Shown here: in pieces, positions 34,609-47,059 of the stretch | How positions within the stretch are numbered: the first letter of the stretch is position 1 | Layout of the letters: each line of letters opens with the position of its first letter | NCBI GenBank assembly: GCA_963576475.1 | Contig: OY754970.1 | Location: forward strand, 39,131,447-39,195,446 | Source: Molanna angustata | Lineage: Eukaryota; Arthropoda; Insecta; Trichoptera; Molannidae | DNA length: 64,000 nucleotides | Direction: 5' to 3' | Program-made: the position numbers and the translations under genes | The notes under the pieces: generated by a model | What the model was told of the DNA's origin: nothing | The model's input: the letters and a program-made list of their open reading frames with translations, nothing else | Databases searched by the model: none

Positions 34609-35714
34609 CTCAGAACAAATTGGATTATTGTAATGAGCCAATTGGCTTTTTTAATAATGATTATAAAAAAAATACTTTTCTTGAATTTTTTTTTCTATAC
34701 CCTTTTTTTTATTGTAAATAACTAAAAATCTATACAAAGGAGATTTTTACTGTAAACGAAGGAGAATATGAAAACCAATAGCATAAGTTTTTTACGTTTA
34801 TTTATTTATCCAACTGTCGATTCGTTCATGAGAATACAATTCTCTGAATGAATCAACATTATAAAGCCAAGATGCGTGTACGAAGGAACATTTTGTATGG
34901 CGTAGTGGACTTTTTGCATGCTAATAACACCAACTAGAGGCCTCGCAGCATATATGTTCCCATACATGGATTTACTCAGAATTCGGAGTAGAACATTTTA
35001 TGTGAGTTTTGTGTGTGTGTCTGTCCCCCCCCCCTTGTAACTTTTGATCCGCTCAATTTACAGAGCCCAAAATTTCAGATTATATAAAAAATTATAGGCT
35101 TACAAAAATTTGTGAATTTTTGTTTCAGTCAGGGGTTATCAACTTTTGAATTTTTGGTTTATTCTTCCATATATCTCAGAAACCATAAAAGCTAAAACGC
35201 TGAAAATTGGTATAAACATAGACAAATACAAAATCTCAAATTTATCAAAAAAATTCCAGGGTTTCTCAAACATTTTTTATTAAGGAAAATATTTTTTTTA
35301 TGATAAATTTATGAGTTTAACTGCCTATATTTCGAAGTTTTTTTAAAAATATCGAAAAAAGCCGAAACACCCCAACTAGATAATTTAATTTTCTATAAAA
35401 AATATTAACATTGTATTAGCACATCCCAAATTTTTTTTAACAATATTTATAAAAATTGAATTTAGTGACGACATTGCTTCATACAATTTGTATGGCAGTC
35501 GCCTACACACAATATCTAGGAAGACTTAATTGTTTGATACTAATCTCCAAACATACATACATACCATCATGCTGTTTTCATATTCTGGGTAGGATCAAAG
35601 GACTGACTTCCATACTATCCTATCTTGACATACATACCTAGGTACATGTGTTGTATAGAAAACCAAAAATCTTAAAATATTAAATAATTTGTATTTATGG
35701 GTTTATAGTTTGGT

Positions 35715-36270
35715 ACTTTTTTTTTTTTTATTTAAAATAATTATTAAAGGAGCCACATGGCTCATGACAATAATATTATTGTAATATAATAGTTAGTTTA
35801 CACATATGCAACAAAACTTTAGTTCAGTTCTTAGTACAGTCTTGTTTTCAACTCCCGATGGAATGCCTTTTCGTTCATGGTTTTCAATTTTTCTGTAGTC
35901 GCATAGTCCTTTGCACATTATTCTTTCGTATCCAATCTTTTTTGTAGCTTTTTCAGTTTCAAAGTAATTTTTTGTACGTGTGTTATAGTTATGGATTTGT
36001 ATTCTTTGCGTAAGTCTTAGTTCAGGGTCTTCTATTTTTCCCATTTTTATTTTATGTATTAATTTTAATGTTTCATATAGTGTATGTATGTTTGTATGTT
36101 TAGTTTCTTTTGTATATAGAAATTTCGATGGTGTATATGCGTTTAGACCATAGGTCATTTTTATTATTCTGTTTTGCTTTCTTTGTAGCTTTTGAATTCC
36201 TGCCTTATCGCCATTTGCCCAGAAAGGTATTAGGTATGATAGTTTGCTTTTGATATATGCGTTATATATA
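35715..36270 (-). mobile_element. LINE C-terminal fragment
   Basis: The minus-strand frame (36158-35793, 121 codons) reads MTYGLNAYTPSKFLYTKETK, then YETLKLIHKIKMGK, HNYNTRTKNYF, and ends at 35793. NTRTK followed by a basic tail is the standard last domain of jockey/CR1-like LINE proteins. Upstream residues (CW-like LQKLQRKQNRI) are still visible to about 36220. The 3' UTR ends with an A-rich run at 35715-35730. It is inserted in HINE-like copy E. Confidence 0.75.
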
Positions 36271-36280
36271 ATTAACTATA

Positions 36281-37186
36281 TTCTTCAACTATACATACTT
36301 ATACTTATTCTTCAACTATACATACTTATACTTATTCTTCAACTATACATACTTATACTTATTCTTCAACTATACATACTTATACTTATTCTTCAACTAT
36401 ACATACTTATACTTATTCTTCAACTATACATACTTATACTTATTCTTCAACTATACATACTTATACTTATTCTTCAACTATACATACTTATACTTATTCT
36501 TCAACTATACATACTTATACTTATTCTTCAACTATACATACTTATACTTATTCTTCAACTATACATACTTATACTTATTCTTCAACTATACATACTTATA
36601 CTTATTCTTCAACTATACATACTTATACTTATTCTTCAACTATACATACTTATACTTATTCTTCAACTATACATACTTATACTTATTCTTCAACTATACA
36701 TACTTATACTTATTCTTCAACTATACATACTTATACTTCAACTATACATACTTATACTTATTCTTCAACTATACATACTTATACTTATTCTTCAACTATA
36801 CATACTTATACTTATTCTTCAACTATACATACTTATACTTATTCTTCAACTATACATACTTATACTTATTCTTCAACTATACATACTTATACTTATTCTT
36901 CAACTATACATACTTATACTTATTCTTCAACTATACATACTTATACTTATTCTTCAACTATACATACTTATACTTATTCTTCAACTATACATACTTATAC
37001 TTATTCTTCAACTATACATACTTATACTTATTCTTCAACTATACATACTTATACTTATTCTTCAACTATACATACTTATACTTATTCTTCAACTATACAT
37101 ACTTATACTTATTCTTCAACTATACATACTTATACTTATTCTTCAACTATACATACTTATACTTATTCTTCAACTATACATACTAT
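36281..37186. repeat. 27-bp minisatellite, about 33 copies
   Basis: The unit is TTCTTCAACTATACATAC + TTATACTTA (27 bp), repeated with almost no variation for 0.9 kb. One unit at about 36730 lacks 9 bp. The unit is the complement of the HINE-like 5' end (GTATGTATAGTTGAAGAATA). Because 27 is divisible by three and the unit lacks stops, it makes a false 330-codon plus-strand frame. Confidence 0.97.
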
Positions 37187-37488
37187 CGCTATCGACAGTT
37201 GGATCTCATGTGTTACATGCAACTAGTTCTAATTAATTAAAAAAATCATCTGAAATATTACTTATTTCAAGAAAAATATTGTATTTCACAGATTTGGTGA
37301 TAAAATATTTGTTCATGTTTCATACATTAAAAGGTAATCAGTGTGCATATTTGTGTACATCACATATACCCAAAGTCATAGACATTAACAAGGGCCTATA
37401 ATTCAATTTAATAAAATATATTATCAATATCTTCCAATTGTTTCACTTGGCTGGTAAAAGCTGAATAAATATGCAATTATAAATGAAT

Positions 37489-37668
37489 GGGGGCAAGTCT
37501 GGTCCAACCGGCGAAATTAAAACCCCCCTGATTACCCATAATGGATATAATTATCATATTGAGTACTATGACTTCTAAAGGTATTATAGAACTCCATATA
37601 ATAATAATTATATCCATCATATGTGTAATCGTGTTTTGATTTCGCCGGTTGGACCAGACTTGCCCCCC
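37489..37668. mobile_element. Foldback MITE, GGCAAGTCTGG family, copy 2
   Basis: The left end is GGGGGCAAGTCTGGTCCAAC and the right end GTTGGACCAGACTTGCCCCC, exact inverses. It is about 180 bp and matches 21213-21398. Confidence 0.85.
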
Positions 37669-37964
37669 AGGTCTATTAATAATAAAGTGTTTTAATTTAG
37701 AAAATTTTATTACCACATAAGATTACACAAAAAATTAATATACATTATTTTATTGTGATAAATAAAATATGCGTACCATGAATTGTTTGTGATATAATAA
37801 GTTACCATTCAAACTGAATTGAAAATAGTTGCAACTGTGAATAGCTCAATTTTTATCTAAAAATATAGCTTAGCAAATTAAACAATATAAAATTAATCAA
37901 GATAAAAATAGCTACTGATATCAAATTATTATAATTAAATATTTATTTGATTTAATAAAATCCG

Positions 37965-38085
37965 ATGTGTCAATTTAGTGATGGAAAAGAAAACATAACA
38001 CAATGTATGAAAGTGACAAATGTTATTTCCATACATTGAGTTATCTTTTCTTTTCCAAAGCTAAATTGACACGTTGACTGGACAC
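37965..38085. mobile_element. Small foldback repeat related to 48200-48730
   Basis: The left arm around GTGTCAATTTAGTGATGGAA and right arm around CCAAAGCTAAATTGACACG are inverses. The centre has ATGTATGAAAGTGACA and its complement. The arms share GTCAATTTAGC and TATGGAAGTGACA-like motifs with the larger MITE in the second ACBP gene. Confidence 0.6.
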
Positions 38086-38752
38086 CCTGGAGTTATTTAA
38101 GAATGAGAAATATAAAAAACATACATATTATCACAATATGAAAATTGACAGTGATGTTCACATGTATGTGAGTAGTAAATGATGCTGTGAATTTTTTCAT
38201 AAATGATTTTTTGAAGTTTTTTTTATATTCATTTATAAGCCATAAAGTTGACACTATAATAATTTATTAAACAGTATAATATTGCAATAGCAAAAACCCT
38301 CATATTTCAAAGCTCCAGCGAAATTCACTAATGTAAGAATGATTTCACTCAATAATAATTTGATCACATCACTTCACTGGGATTTTTTTTAAATATAAGA
38401 AACTATTAATTTTGTAAAGTTAAATTTGTATTTTATTTTAAATATATATTGTAAACGCTCCCCAAAATAGGATGCTTCAAATAGCAGATCCATAATTTCA
38501 AATAATGTATAATAATGAAATATTAAACTAGCAGACTTATTTCTAATAGTACAAGTTTTTTCTTTCATATATATATGAAATTCTATAAATATATTTAGAG
38601 CACCGTGTTATATAAACACATCCATTTGTATATAGACATATTGTATACTGTATAAATCAGTATACATTACAAAATGTATAAAAAATAACATTGTGATAAT
38701 TAGTGCATACCAAAAGACAATACACTTATTTATTTTCTGAGAAACAATGTTG

Positions 38753-41700
38753 TTAAGCTAATCCGATGGAATCGATCAACTCCTGGACTTTTTTGATGTA
38801 GGCCTCTTTGGCATCGTCACTAGATGAACCCTTCTTTCCATTCCATGCTTCCCATTTGGCTTTTCCTTTGAAGTCAAACATTCCAGGTTTATCTGTAATA
38901 ATAAATTCAATCAATTTATGAAAGTGTTACCCATACAATCAGCGAAATTTTGGAATAACTTGACTTCCAAAAAAGATCAAAGAAGTTTTAATTATCAAGT
39001 AATCCCTATTTATTATTGTGATTTCAGCATGTCTGTTTCTATTCACTGTTACTGGGAAAAATTAACTATTGTATCAAAACCTACAAACTCTAATAATTAT
39101 ACAAATAAAACTGAAATGATATTAAATAGAAATAAATGAAGAAAAGACTGTGCTCCTACCGACGAGACATGAGATCCTATCTCAACCGAGGGATGAATAT
39201 TGTTATTTTTTATTAATGTATGTATTTCATTTTTATTAAATAAATAATACTATCACAATATTTAAATTAGGAAATAAATACTGTAGTTCACAGAAATAAA
39301 ATCTGAAACCTTAAAAAACTATGCTTTTTATATATCAGAAGGCTTACGTATCAAGATGAAAATAACAATAAAAAATTATTAAAAAAAATAGTTGTAATTA
39401 TTTACTGTAAAGTTGCTATAAAATAAATCTTACATTGATAAGTATAGTGAATATGTAGCAAAAATGATTTGTTATTGAAAATTAGTTTACTAATAAATAA
39501 TAAGATTGATAATTATTTGTAAGGCGAAAATGCAAGATATGTTATCACCAGAATAATATAAATGCACTGAAGTCTAAATTAGTTATAACAGGGACAAATG
39601 ACAAGGTTGGCTAAGGTCAACAATAAAATGTACGACCAAAAATAAAAAAGAAATATTTAACTATCAATTCCAGATTGCGTACCCTCCCCAACGTTACATA
39701 GTGCGCTTCTTCGGAAGAGTATATTAGTGACGCTCTAAGCCCTTCATAATACATATGGATCGATGGCAGAGCAGTTAGCGCGCTGGGCTAGTAATCCAGT
39801 GGTCGCGAGTTCGAATCCTGCCTCGACCAATTTCGATCACCTATAGCACAAGCATTTATGCTTAGTTTAGGGAATGTAGGAAGATGTATAAGCACTTGTT
39901 TAAAAAAAAAATTAATAAATAATGACTGGAAACAGACACTTGAAAAACACTCTGAGGTGTTTATATTGAACGTCGAGTGAACACACCAAACGCTCAGTAA
40001 AATTGTCAGGTGAAAAACACTCTGACAGTTATAATACCTGTTGACTTCTATTCTACCTGTGGTATGATAACTTCTATTTGTTTCTGTAGCATGGCAGTGA
40101 TATGCTATGGAAAGATATGGCAACGGAATTCAAAAATCTGCAAACTAAAACACGAGTCCTAATCAAAACATGTGTCCTAACGAACATTAGCAAACGTATG
40201 CAAACAAAAGGGATGGAGAGAGTAAACTATTGTAACTGTTATCAGGTGCCGTGTTAGAAAAAGAAAGAGCCCAGAAAGGTATGCATTAGAGAAGAACAAA
40301 ATGTGAGTGTTTTAAACAAGTTATTGTGCGCGACACTTTTTTGCGAATAATTTGTATGCCGTTGCATATCTTTCCATAACATATCACTGTTCTGTGGTAT
40401 CTATTATACAGTTAACATTATTTATGATGACAATGTGCATTAACAAGAGGTTAATTTATAATAATATCATTAAAAAATTTCCAATAAACGGTCATACATC
40501 ATTATTTACTCCACTGCCCACTTGTTGTCTTTCGAAGAAAATATAACCTAAAAATAGACGTGTATGATAAATGACATTTCACATTTAAAACGCCAAATGC
40601 TGCGTTCTGATTGAAACGCCGCTCGAAGGCGTTCAGTGAGATTGGTGAGAAAAACTCCATAATCTGCAACTTCAGGTGCACTTGACGCCCGATGTTGAGC
40701 GTTGTATCAGAACACAGCCCAGTACAAATCAGTAAGGAGAAGCGTTTTATAACATTTTTATCAGCTCCATAAGAAGAGCTTTATAGCTTCAATTTGACAC
40801 TTGGACAAACCATTGTTACAATAATCTAATCTACTGACAACAAATGGTTTCATTAAAAATGCTTGTAATATGACAGATTGAAATGGATCGCATGCTAAAC
40901 TGACTACTCTATATGTAATACTAGATGGGCATTAGTTTTTGATGAAATATAACATAAATCGAACCTGTGTTGCAATCTCCGATTGATCCTTGCTTAAATA
41001 AAGCGTACACTTCCAGCAAATCACTATCTGCTGGGGTAGTCTTCAATTTCTTCACATCTTCAGCGGCTTTGTTGAATCTCTGAAAGAAAATATTTTTTGT
41101 TTAGTGAAAATTATATATTCGTATACCAGCTGACATAGTTTTTTCTTAGACTTATATGCAGACATACTACATTCAGCGAACAATTTTAAGAACTTCCAAA
41201 TGACAGATATTTTTTATATTCTTAAATTAAATATTTGTTTTTATTTCAAAAATCTTTAAAAATATAAGCATAAAATGTTTTTTTTTTCAAAAACGATGTT
41301 AATTTATAAATGATTGAAAAACATATAAATAAATTGCTTCGAAAATCCTTAAACATGTTTTGAATGATTGCAACAAGAAACTGGAGTCTTCTAAGAAAAA
41401 GATGCAATGATTATAATTATCTTCTGAAGGAAATGGACATAAGGGGCCTGAGTCAAGTTGAAAATGCTTAACAATATCGCCAAACGCTATTTTTTTTTTG
41501 TATGGAATTTGACGTTTGTTGTAGAATTTTTTTCTACAATAACAAACAACCAACATCAAATCCCATACAAAAAAAATAGCGTTTGGCGATATCGCTAAGC
41601 GTTTTCGATTTGACTCAGGGGCAAGGAACTTGAACAACAAACAATCAAGTGTGAGATGATAGATGGATAAATGAAGCAATAGAAGATTGACAACATAGAA

Positions 41701-43416
41701 AAATGGTGTGTCTCAATTATCGCTGTCTACACCATGTGTTTGCACCAACGGCCTGTGAGACGTCTCGATGCGTCCCGCAATATTCTCGCATTGTCGTGAC
41801 AGACGATATCATAAATGACATACTTAATGGAGTGAAAGAGAATGAGGAAGGGATAGCTAATAATAATAATAATAATAAAATACTTTTATTGCTTTATACA
41901 ACGTGGCGGACTTATTGCCCGCAGGCAATCTCTACCAGTCAACCACCATGGTAAATACAGCCAGTAACAGGGATAGAAGAATACAAATAGAGAAATAGAA
42001 AAAAATAATTAAATAAATCAATCATAAATTAAAAATACAAAATAAATATAAGAAACAAAAAATAATATATGTATAAATAAGAACAAAAATAAGAATAATA
42101 AAAAATACATCAGATAGATACACTATGTTTATTGGATGGAGGATAGGAGAGGAGAAAGGAAGAGGGCTAAAGGGAAAAAGACGTGAATTTGTGTTTATGT
42201 GGATAGAAAGTGTGACTTCAGACGCTTTTTGAATTTATTTAAGCTCATTGTATTTATTAACTACTCACAATTAGGTATACTGTAATGACATGTGACCAAG
42301 TGTGACCGGCACTAATCCCCAAATAAAATATTTGGCCCCTTTACAACAAAAGGTTGCCGACCCATGGTCTACGTTATGACAGAGTATGTTGAAACGTTAA
42401 AATAAATTTGTAAAAATAAAATAAATAACTTAGTTATAACAAATTATAATATTAAATATCAAAATTTGTTCCAGATATCACCGTGAGAAAAATAACATTT
42501 TCATAAAAGGTAGTTGATAACATTTGAAACTGAAAACTGTAGCTAAAGAAATTAAAACAACAACTGTTTTTTTATTTATGTGTACCTACATTATAAACAA
42601 TTCAATTTTGATACATGATGTAACTGCAAAAAATCTAAATTATAATGTCACTAGTAGCTCTTTATAATAATCTAACCTAAACATTATGATTTATAATAAA
42701 GAAATAAGTATTTATAATTAATAGGTAATTTTAACTTTATTGGAGCTCCGTTTGGAGAAAAAAATTAAGGTTCCGTAATTCATGAGTCAAGTCAGAATTA
42801 AGAACGGTAAAAACTGTTTTTTACAAATTACACCTATTTTTCAGTCAAGGTTGAATAGTTTAAATTTATTGTGAATCACAAATACTATTTGCATTTTAAA
42901 TAGATGTTGAATACACTTCTACAATCACACATTCATAATCAATAATGAAGACCAAATATCAAATACTGTCATCTTGGTATAGTTTCCGGTAAATAACGAG
43001 AATTTTCATTGTGGAGTAGGGCGGTTTGCGCATATACCAACCAAGAAAAAAACACAAATTTGCACCCTGCGTATTCCACGTGTCGCACTCAAGATGTTTG
43101 TTGCGAAAAATATACCTTTATGTGCAAACAAAACAATACAATAATTTGCAAGACTATGAAATTTCTTGGAGCTTGCAGACAGAGACCTTATAAAAGTATT
43201 TAGGTAGGTACCCAATTCTTTCTAAAAATATAGGTATTAAAATTCCATGGTGCATGCAAAAATAATTATTAAGTATGGGCCAATTGGCCATAAAAAGTTA
43301 TAAGATTGAAACGAACCGTGTTTTTATTTTCTTAAATACATCTTGAATAATAAAATCGCATTATGCATGGGAATACTACAGTAAAATAATATGATAATTA
43401 CCTCATCCAAAGACAT
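38753..43416 (-). CDS. Acyl-CoA-binding protein 1 (89 aa, three coding exons)
   Basis: Cytosolic carrier that binds long-chain acyl-CoA esters and buffers or delivers them for lipid metabolism. Exons: 43402-43416 (MSLDE), 40965-41079 (38 codons plus one base) and 38753-38892 (45 codons and stop). All junctions are GT/AG. The 89-residue protein is the usual length of single-domain ACBP. Signature: [19 protein letters not shown], then [15 protein letters not shown] and [11 protein letters not shown]. Expected ligand residues are Tyr30, Lys34, Lys56 and Tyr75; a second helix-2 tyrosine of vertebrate ACBP is Phe33 here. A 5' UTR exon ends at about 43442 after an acceptor (TTTCAG), and a good donor (GTGAGT, 43850-43855) could close a noncoding first exon upstream. 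Intron 2 contains SINE1 and intron 1 a foldback MITE. A paralogue follows at 47757-56582. Confidence 0.95.
39665..39742 (-). pseudogene. Diverged fragment similar to the exon at 7976-8203
   Basis: On the minus strand this stretch translates as [21 protein letters not shown], against FRASTDLDPFYSSEDAYYVA at 8100-8170. The nucleotide match runs about 65 bp with a small gap. It lies within intron 2 of ACBP1, directly before a SINE1. Confidence 0.55.
39757..39915 (+). mobile_element. tRNA-derived SINE1, copy 2
   Basis: A box TGGCAGAGCAGTTAGCG, anticodon arm CTGGG-CTAGTAA-TCCAG (anticodon AGT, Thr), B box GAGTTCGAATCC. The body GCACAAGCATTTATGCTTAG follows, then the tail ACTTGTTTAAAAAA. It is in ACBP1 intron 2, antisense to the gene. 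Confidence 0.85.
41447..41619. mobile_element. Foldback MITE in ACBP1 intron 1
   Basis: The arms begin CCTGAGTCAA and end TTGACTCAGG. They share ATATCGCCAAACGCTATTTT and its inverse. The arm length is about 70-75 bp, total 173 bp. No clear duplication was seen. Confidence 0.75.
41855..42250. mobile_element. LINE or SINE 3' fragment and A-rich tail
   Basis: (AAT)n at 41860-41878 is followed by ACGTGGCGGACTTATTGCCC and a GGCAATCT segment resembling the GGCGAGTTTATTGCC part of SINE2, then a long A-rich region. The family is uncertain. Confidence 0.35.
42290..42370. mobile_element. hAT-type MITE end, reverse copy
   Basis: GGGCCAAATATTTTA in complement and AAGGTTGCCGACCCATGG match the pattern at 18225-18335. 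Only the end is recognised. Confidence 0.35.
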
Positions 43417-43442
43417 GTTGAAGGGCTAGTGTACAGCGTCAA

Positions 43443-44395
43443 TCTGAAATTGGGATAATCTATTAATAAGTACCTAATAAAATATTTACAAAAAATAATC
43501 AGTCTTCAATTTGAATGTGAACTAACAACTCTTTTTGGAAGAAATTATAAAGGAAATTATACATTCAGACATACAATGTTAATGTAAATTTAAAAAAAAA
43601 CAATCAATAGGTATTCCACTTATGATACAACTTAATTTTGTATAAATTATATAGGTATGAATCAATCAAGCGAATTGTAACGTGGAGGTCAGCGACACAA
43701 GTTAATATTTTTATCAATGAGTCGCAAGAAACGCGATCAATTGACACAAACATAATTTCAAATATGGAGCTGAAATGTTTTCACAACACAATAATCCGAT
43801 CTAATTATTTTTTTATAACATAAATTGAACAAAAATAATTTTGACAACTCACCGGGTAACAAATATGACAAAAGTCAACTAGGTTGAAGCGAGGAAACGG
43901 TAAATAGATAATAAGGTCACGAGTGTTGCTACCATTAATAAAATAATACCTTTTATGAACCATAATAAAAAACAATTTCAATAAAATCAACATAGCATCA
44001 CACGATCACACTATGGTTGTATCGTAAGAAAACTATTTTTCATTGTTTTCGTTGCAATATCAGATTGTTATCATTCAAAACAAACAAATAAAACTGAATT
44101 TCCAATCACGACTGTCGGAAAAATGGATGTCATCTTGGTAACACTGAATACATTGAAACAAACAGTGGCGTTTCAAAAAATATAAATAAAAAGTAGGCAT
44201 TGTATGAACCTATTTGTGTATTGATTCTTATAAGATTTTTCTTAATTTATCTAGTAGGTATTTTGATTTTACTTCATATTGTTTAAAAACATATATTTTA
44301 CAAACCAACAACAGCGATGGGTCGCTGAAATGTAAATTGTTATTTTCTTAAGTTCCATTGATTTACCCCTCTCCGCTCAATAATATTACAATTTA
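43443..44395. other. Upstream region of ACBP1
   Basis: Contains a possible noncoding first exon ending in a GTGAGT donor at 43850-43855 (minus strand), about 400 bp upstream of the UTR acceptor. The promoter would lie just beyond, at about 43960-44150. I see no clear TATA or initiator. Confidence 0.35.
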
Positions 44396-45435
44396 ATCAT
44401 GACTTTTTTACTCTCCACTTCTTTGGAATAGTGGAGTCATGATTTCACAATTTTTAAGCATATTTTTTAACATCAATTTCTCAACGGGTATCATTAGTTT
44501 CCTTCTCGTGTCCTTTCTATTGCCCAAATTTTAAGTCTGATCGACTTCATATATACATTATATTATTATATAACATGTGTAAAGTGCATAGACCTAGAGT
44601 TGATTAGTTTTTCATAGACAATGTTAATTTCTTCTCTATGATTTCATTTTTTGCGTAGTTTTTTTGTGTCCTCTCTGCAGTCCTATTGATGTAATCTATG
44701 TAAAGTCCATAAACTTAGAGCTGATTAGTTTTCCATAGATATCCGTTAATTTCTTCTCTGTGATTTCATCTGTCCAAATTTTCAAAATGCTCTCACGGTC
44801 TGGAAAATTGATGTATTTTTATATTGTTCGAACTTTTGATGCAATACATATGCACTCTTCAAAAATATATTCAAGGATTGTCAAAATTTAAAGAAAAACA
44901 TATATGGTCTGCCATATCAATGGGAAATAAATTTCATATTTGTATGAAAAATGTATATTATAATAGAAGTAAAATAGCTTCTGTAAGGGAAAATTGAATG
45001 ATCATCTTCATATTGATATTGTATGTGTCTCTATAGACCAGTGTATTATTTTACTCTCCACTTCTATCTTCCTCAAGGGGTAGGCAGTGAGAACCGAACA
45101 CCGCATTCTTCTATCTTCACACATACATCGCCTCATCAACATTGATACACTGTCTCATACATGCTCATCTTGCTAGTAATGCAATTTTAAGTAAAATTTC
45201 TCAACAGGTATCATGTAGAAAATGCATACTATGAGTTTTGTTACAATATTTTTGTATATATGGTGTATCATGAAAACTTTTGTCGTCTAGGAATCTTATA
45301 TTTGTTTAAGAATCTAATAGAAATGTATTTCATAAAAATGCATTTAGAGATTGTCACCAAGAAGAAAAATTGAACACTTACTATGGTGTGGAGAGTTTAG
45401 TGTTGGCTACAACCCACTCGTTTCAAAGAATAATG
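44395..45435. mobile_element. MITE-like repeat with CTCCAC ends
   Basis: The left end reads TTTTTACTCTCCACTTC and the right end TGTGGAGAGTTTAGTG then GTTGGCTACAACCCACTCG. Internally a 350-bp block (45055-45420) recurs at 46598-46940, starting GGGGTAGGCAGTGAGAACCG. The last motif is shared with the family at 9226-9740, so the two families may be related. Confidence 0.5.
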
Positions 45436-45700
45436 TCGTACGTCGTACGCCATACGTACAAACACATCACGACGAAACTCACAGTGTGCACTCTCCACAT
45501 GATACCCGTTGAGAAATTGATGTAAAAAAATACGCTTAAAATTTGTGAAATCATGACTCTCCACTATTCCATAGTGTGGAGTGAAAAAATGAACACTTAT
45601 TATGGTGTGGAGAGTTTATTGTTGGCTACAATCCACTCGTTGTAGCCAACATCATGACTCCACTATTCCATAGTGTGGAGAGTAAATATATGGACAATGT
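45436..45700. mobile_element. Partial inverted copies of the CTCCAC repeat
   Basis: Contains TGTGGAGAGTTTATTG, GTTGGCTACAA and, inverted, TTGTAGCCAAC and ACTCCACTATTCCATAG. Several ends are packed in 260 bp, as after repeated insertions of one family into itself. Confidence 0.5.
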
Positions 45701-45757
45701 AAAAAAAAACGAAAGATAAAATATATTTTTTGACAAGAGACATAACTCACATAACCT

Positions 45758-46246
45758 CTAAAATGAAATACAAGTGACAGTCGAGAGGAGACGCGCGTCG
45801 CGTTTTGACAGGAAGTTCACTGAACGGCCAAAGGATGCGTAACCGCATTCCTCGTGCCCGGAGACATATCGGTCAGGCCGACTTCCCAGCGACAGGCGTG
45901 TACTTAGCACCATGCCGAAAAGGATGTTAGCACCATTCGGCGAGAGAACCTTCCTGGACCATGGCGGATGCTGAGTTTGGAAAGTGCTCCAAACGCTGTC
46001 GAGTCGCGCTGGACCCTGAAGCAACGGCCTGCATCTCCTTGAGTCGTTCGCTTCTGACGCAGCCACTCGACCGGCATCTACAGGTGTCTTGTATCCGAGG
46101 ATGCTTTCGCCGATAGCCTGCCCCCTTCGCCCGTCGACAACGGTCCGTTCCGGCATTGAAGGTGATACATCACGTTCATGGCTGTGAAGGAATGTGTGTC
46201 CCAGAAACCAACAATATATGTGACATTTTAATTTTCCTTGTGACAA
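45758..46246 (-). other. GC-rich island of unknown nature with a 162-codon frame
   Basis: About 450 bp at roughly half GC in otherwise very AT-rich DNA. The minus-strand frame is open for 162 codons (segments DGRRGQAIGESILGYKTPVD and QHPPWSRKVLSPNGANILFG). No motif, signal peptide or splice site ties it to a known family. The flanks are repeat copies, so it is more likely part of a retroelement than a host gene. Confidence 0.35.
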
Positions 46247-46597
46247 TATTTCGGCTGTTTTTTTTTATTTATTTGTTTTATTGAAATTGTGAATTAATTT
46301 TAATTTTGTGACGTCCATAATTGACTTTATTTATTTTAATTTTGTCCTAATTTATTGCCATTCCATTTTTTATTTTATCAGACAGAATGTTTATCATTTT
46401 ATGTTGTAACATACATAACCGTGCCGTCTGACATTTGTGCACTGATACTTGACATTTATGTATGGTCAGACCACGGATTCAGTTTATAGTCAAGTTTTAA
46501 TTTATCTTATTTGGCGAGGTTATATTATGTGGACATTTTATTTCTGGACATTAAAACATTAAAAAAGTGAGATCGTCACTCGTATCATCTCCCCTAC

Positions 46598-46940
46598 TAT
46601 CTTCCTCATGGGGTAGGCAGTGAGAACCGAACACCGCATTCTTCTTTCTTGACACATATCCATCGCCTCATCGATATTGATACATTGTCTCATACATATT
46701 CATCTTGCTAGTAATGCATTTTTTTACATCAATTTCTCAACAGGTATCATGTAGAAAGTGCATACTATGAGTTTCGTGATAATGTTTTTGTGTGTATGGT
46801 GTATTATGAAAAAAATGTCCTCTGAGAATCTTTTATGTTAATTAAAAAATCTAATAGTAATGTACTTCATAAAAAAGCATTTAGAGTTTGTCAACCTTTC
46901 AAGAAGAAAAAAATGTAAACTTACTATGTAGTAGAGTTTT
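46598..46940. mobile_element. Second copy of the 350-bp GGTAGGCAGTGAG repeat
   Basis: Matches 45055-45420 in order: GGGGTAGGCAGTGAGAACCG, TTGATACATTGTCTCATACA, TTTCTCAACAGGTATCATG and the final ACTTACTATG. The start also resembles LINE tails at 34016-34200 and 60000-60110. Confidence 0.6.
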
Positions 46941-47059
46941 GTTTTTTGATTTTTGAAATTTCTTTTAATTGAATAAAAAGACGTAAGTAAAAGTATACAA
47001 AATTTTAATATTTTTATAAAATTGCATAAAAACATATTATTGATACTTTTTACAATAAA

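Larger units (their letters stand above)
34811..37228 (-). mobile_element. HINE-like repeat, copy E, with LINE insert and minisatellite
   Basis: Reverse orientation: the 3' end is at 34811 (CAACTGTCGATTCG) and the 5' end at 37191-37228 (ATCGACAGTTGG, then the inverse of the conserved left end). Between them lie a LINE fragment (35715-36270) and a 27-bp minisatellite (36281-37186) that arose from the element's own 5' region. Copies D and E are only 200 bp apart, tail to tail. Confidence 0.75.

Noticed and set aside
36244..37236. 330-codon plus-strand open frame of repeated LQYILIL-type residues
   Set aside because: It is the translation of a stop-free 27-bp minisatellite; no gene structure.
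39757..39835. tRNA gene-like sequences (also at 18540, 50620 and 54670)
   Set aside because: They have A and B boxes but are the heads of SINE1 copies with a common body and tail, so not independent tRNA genes.
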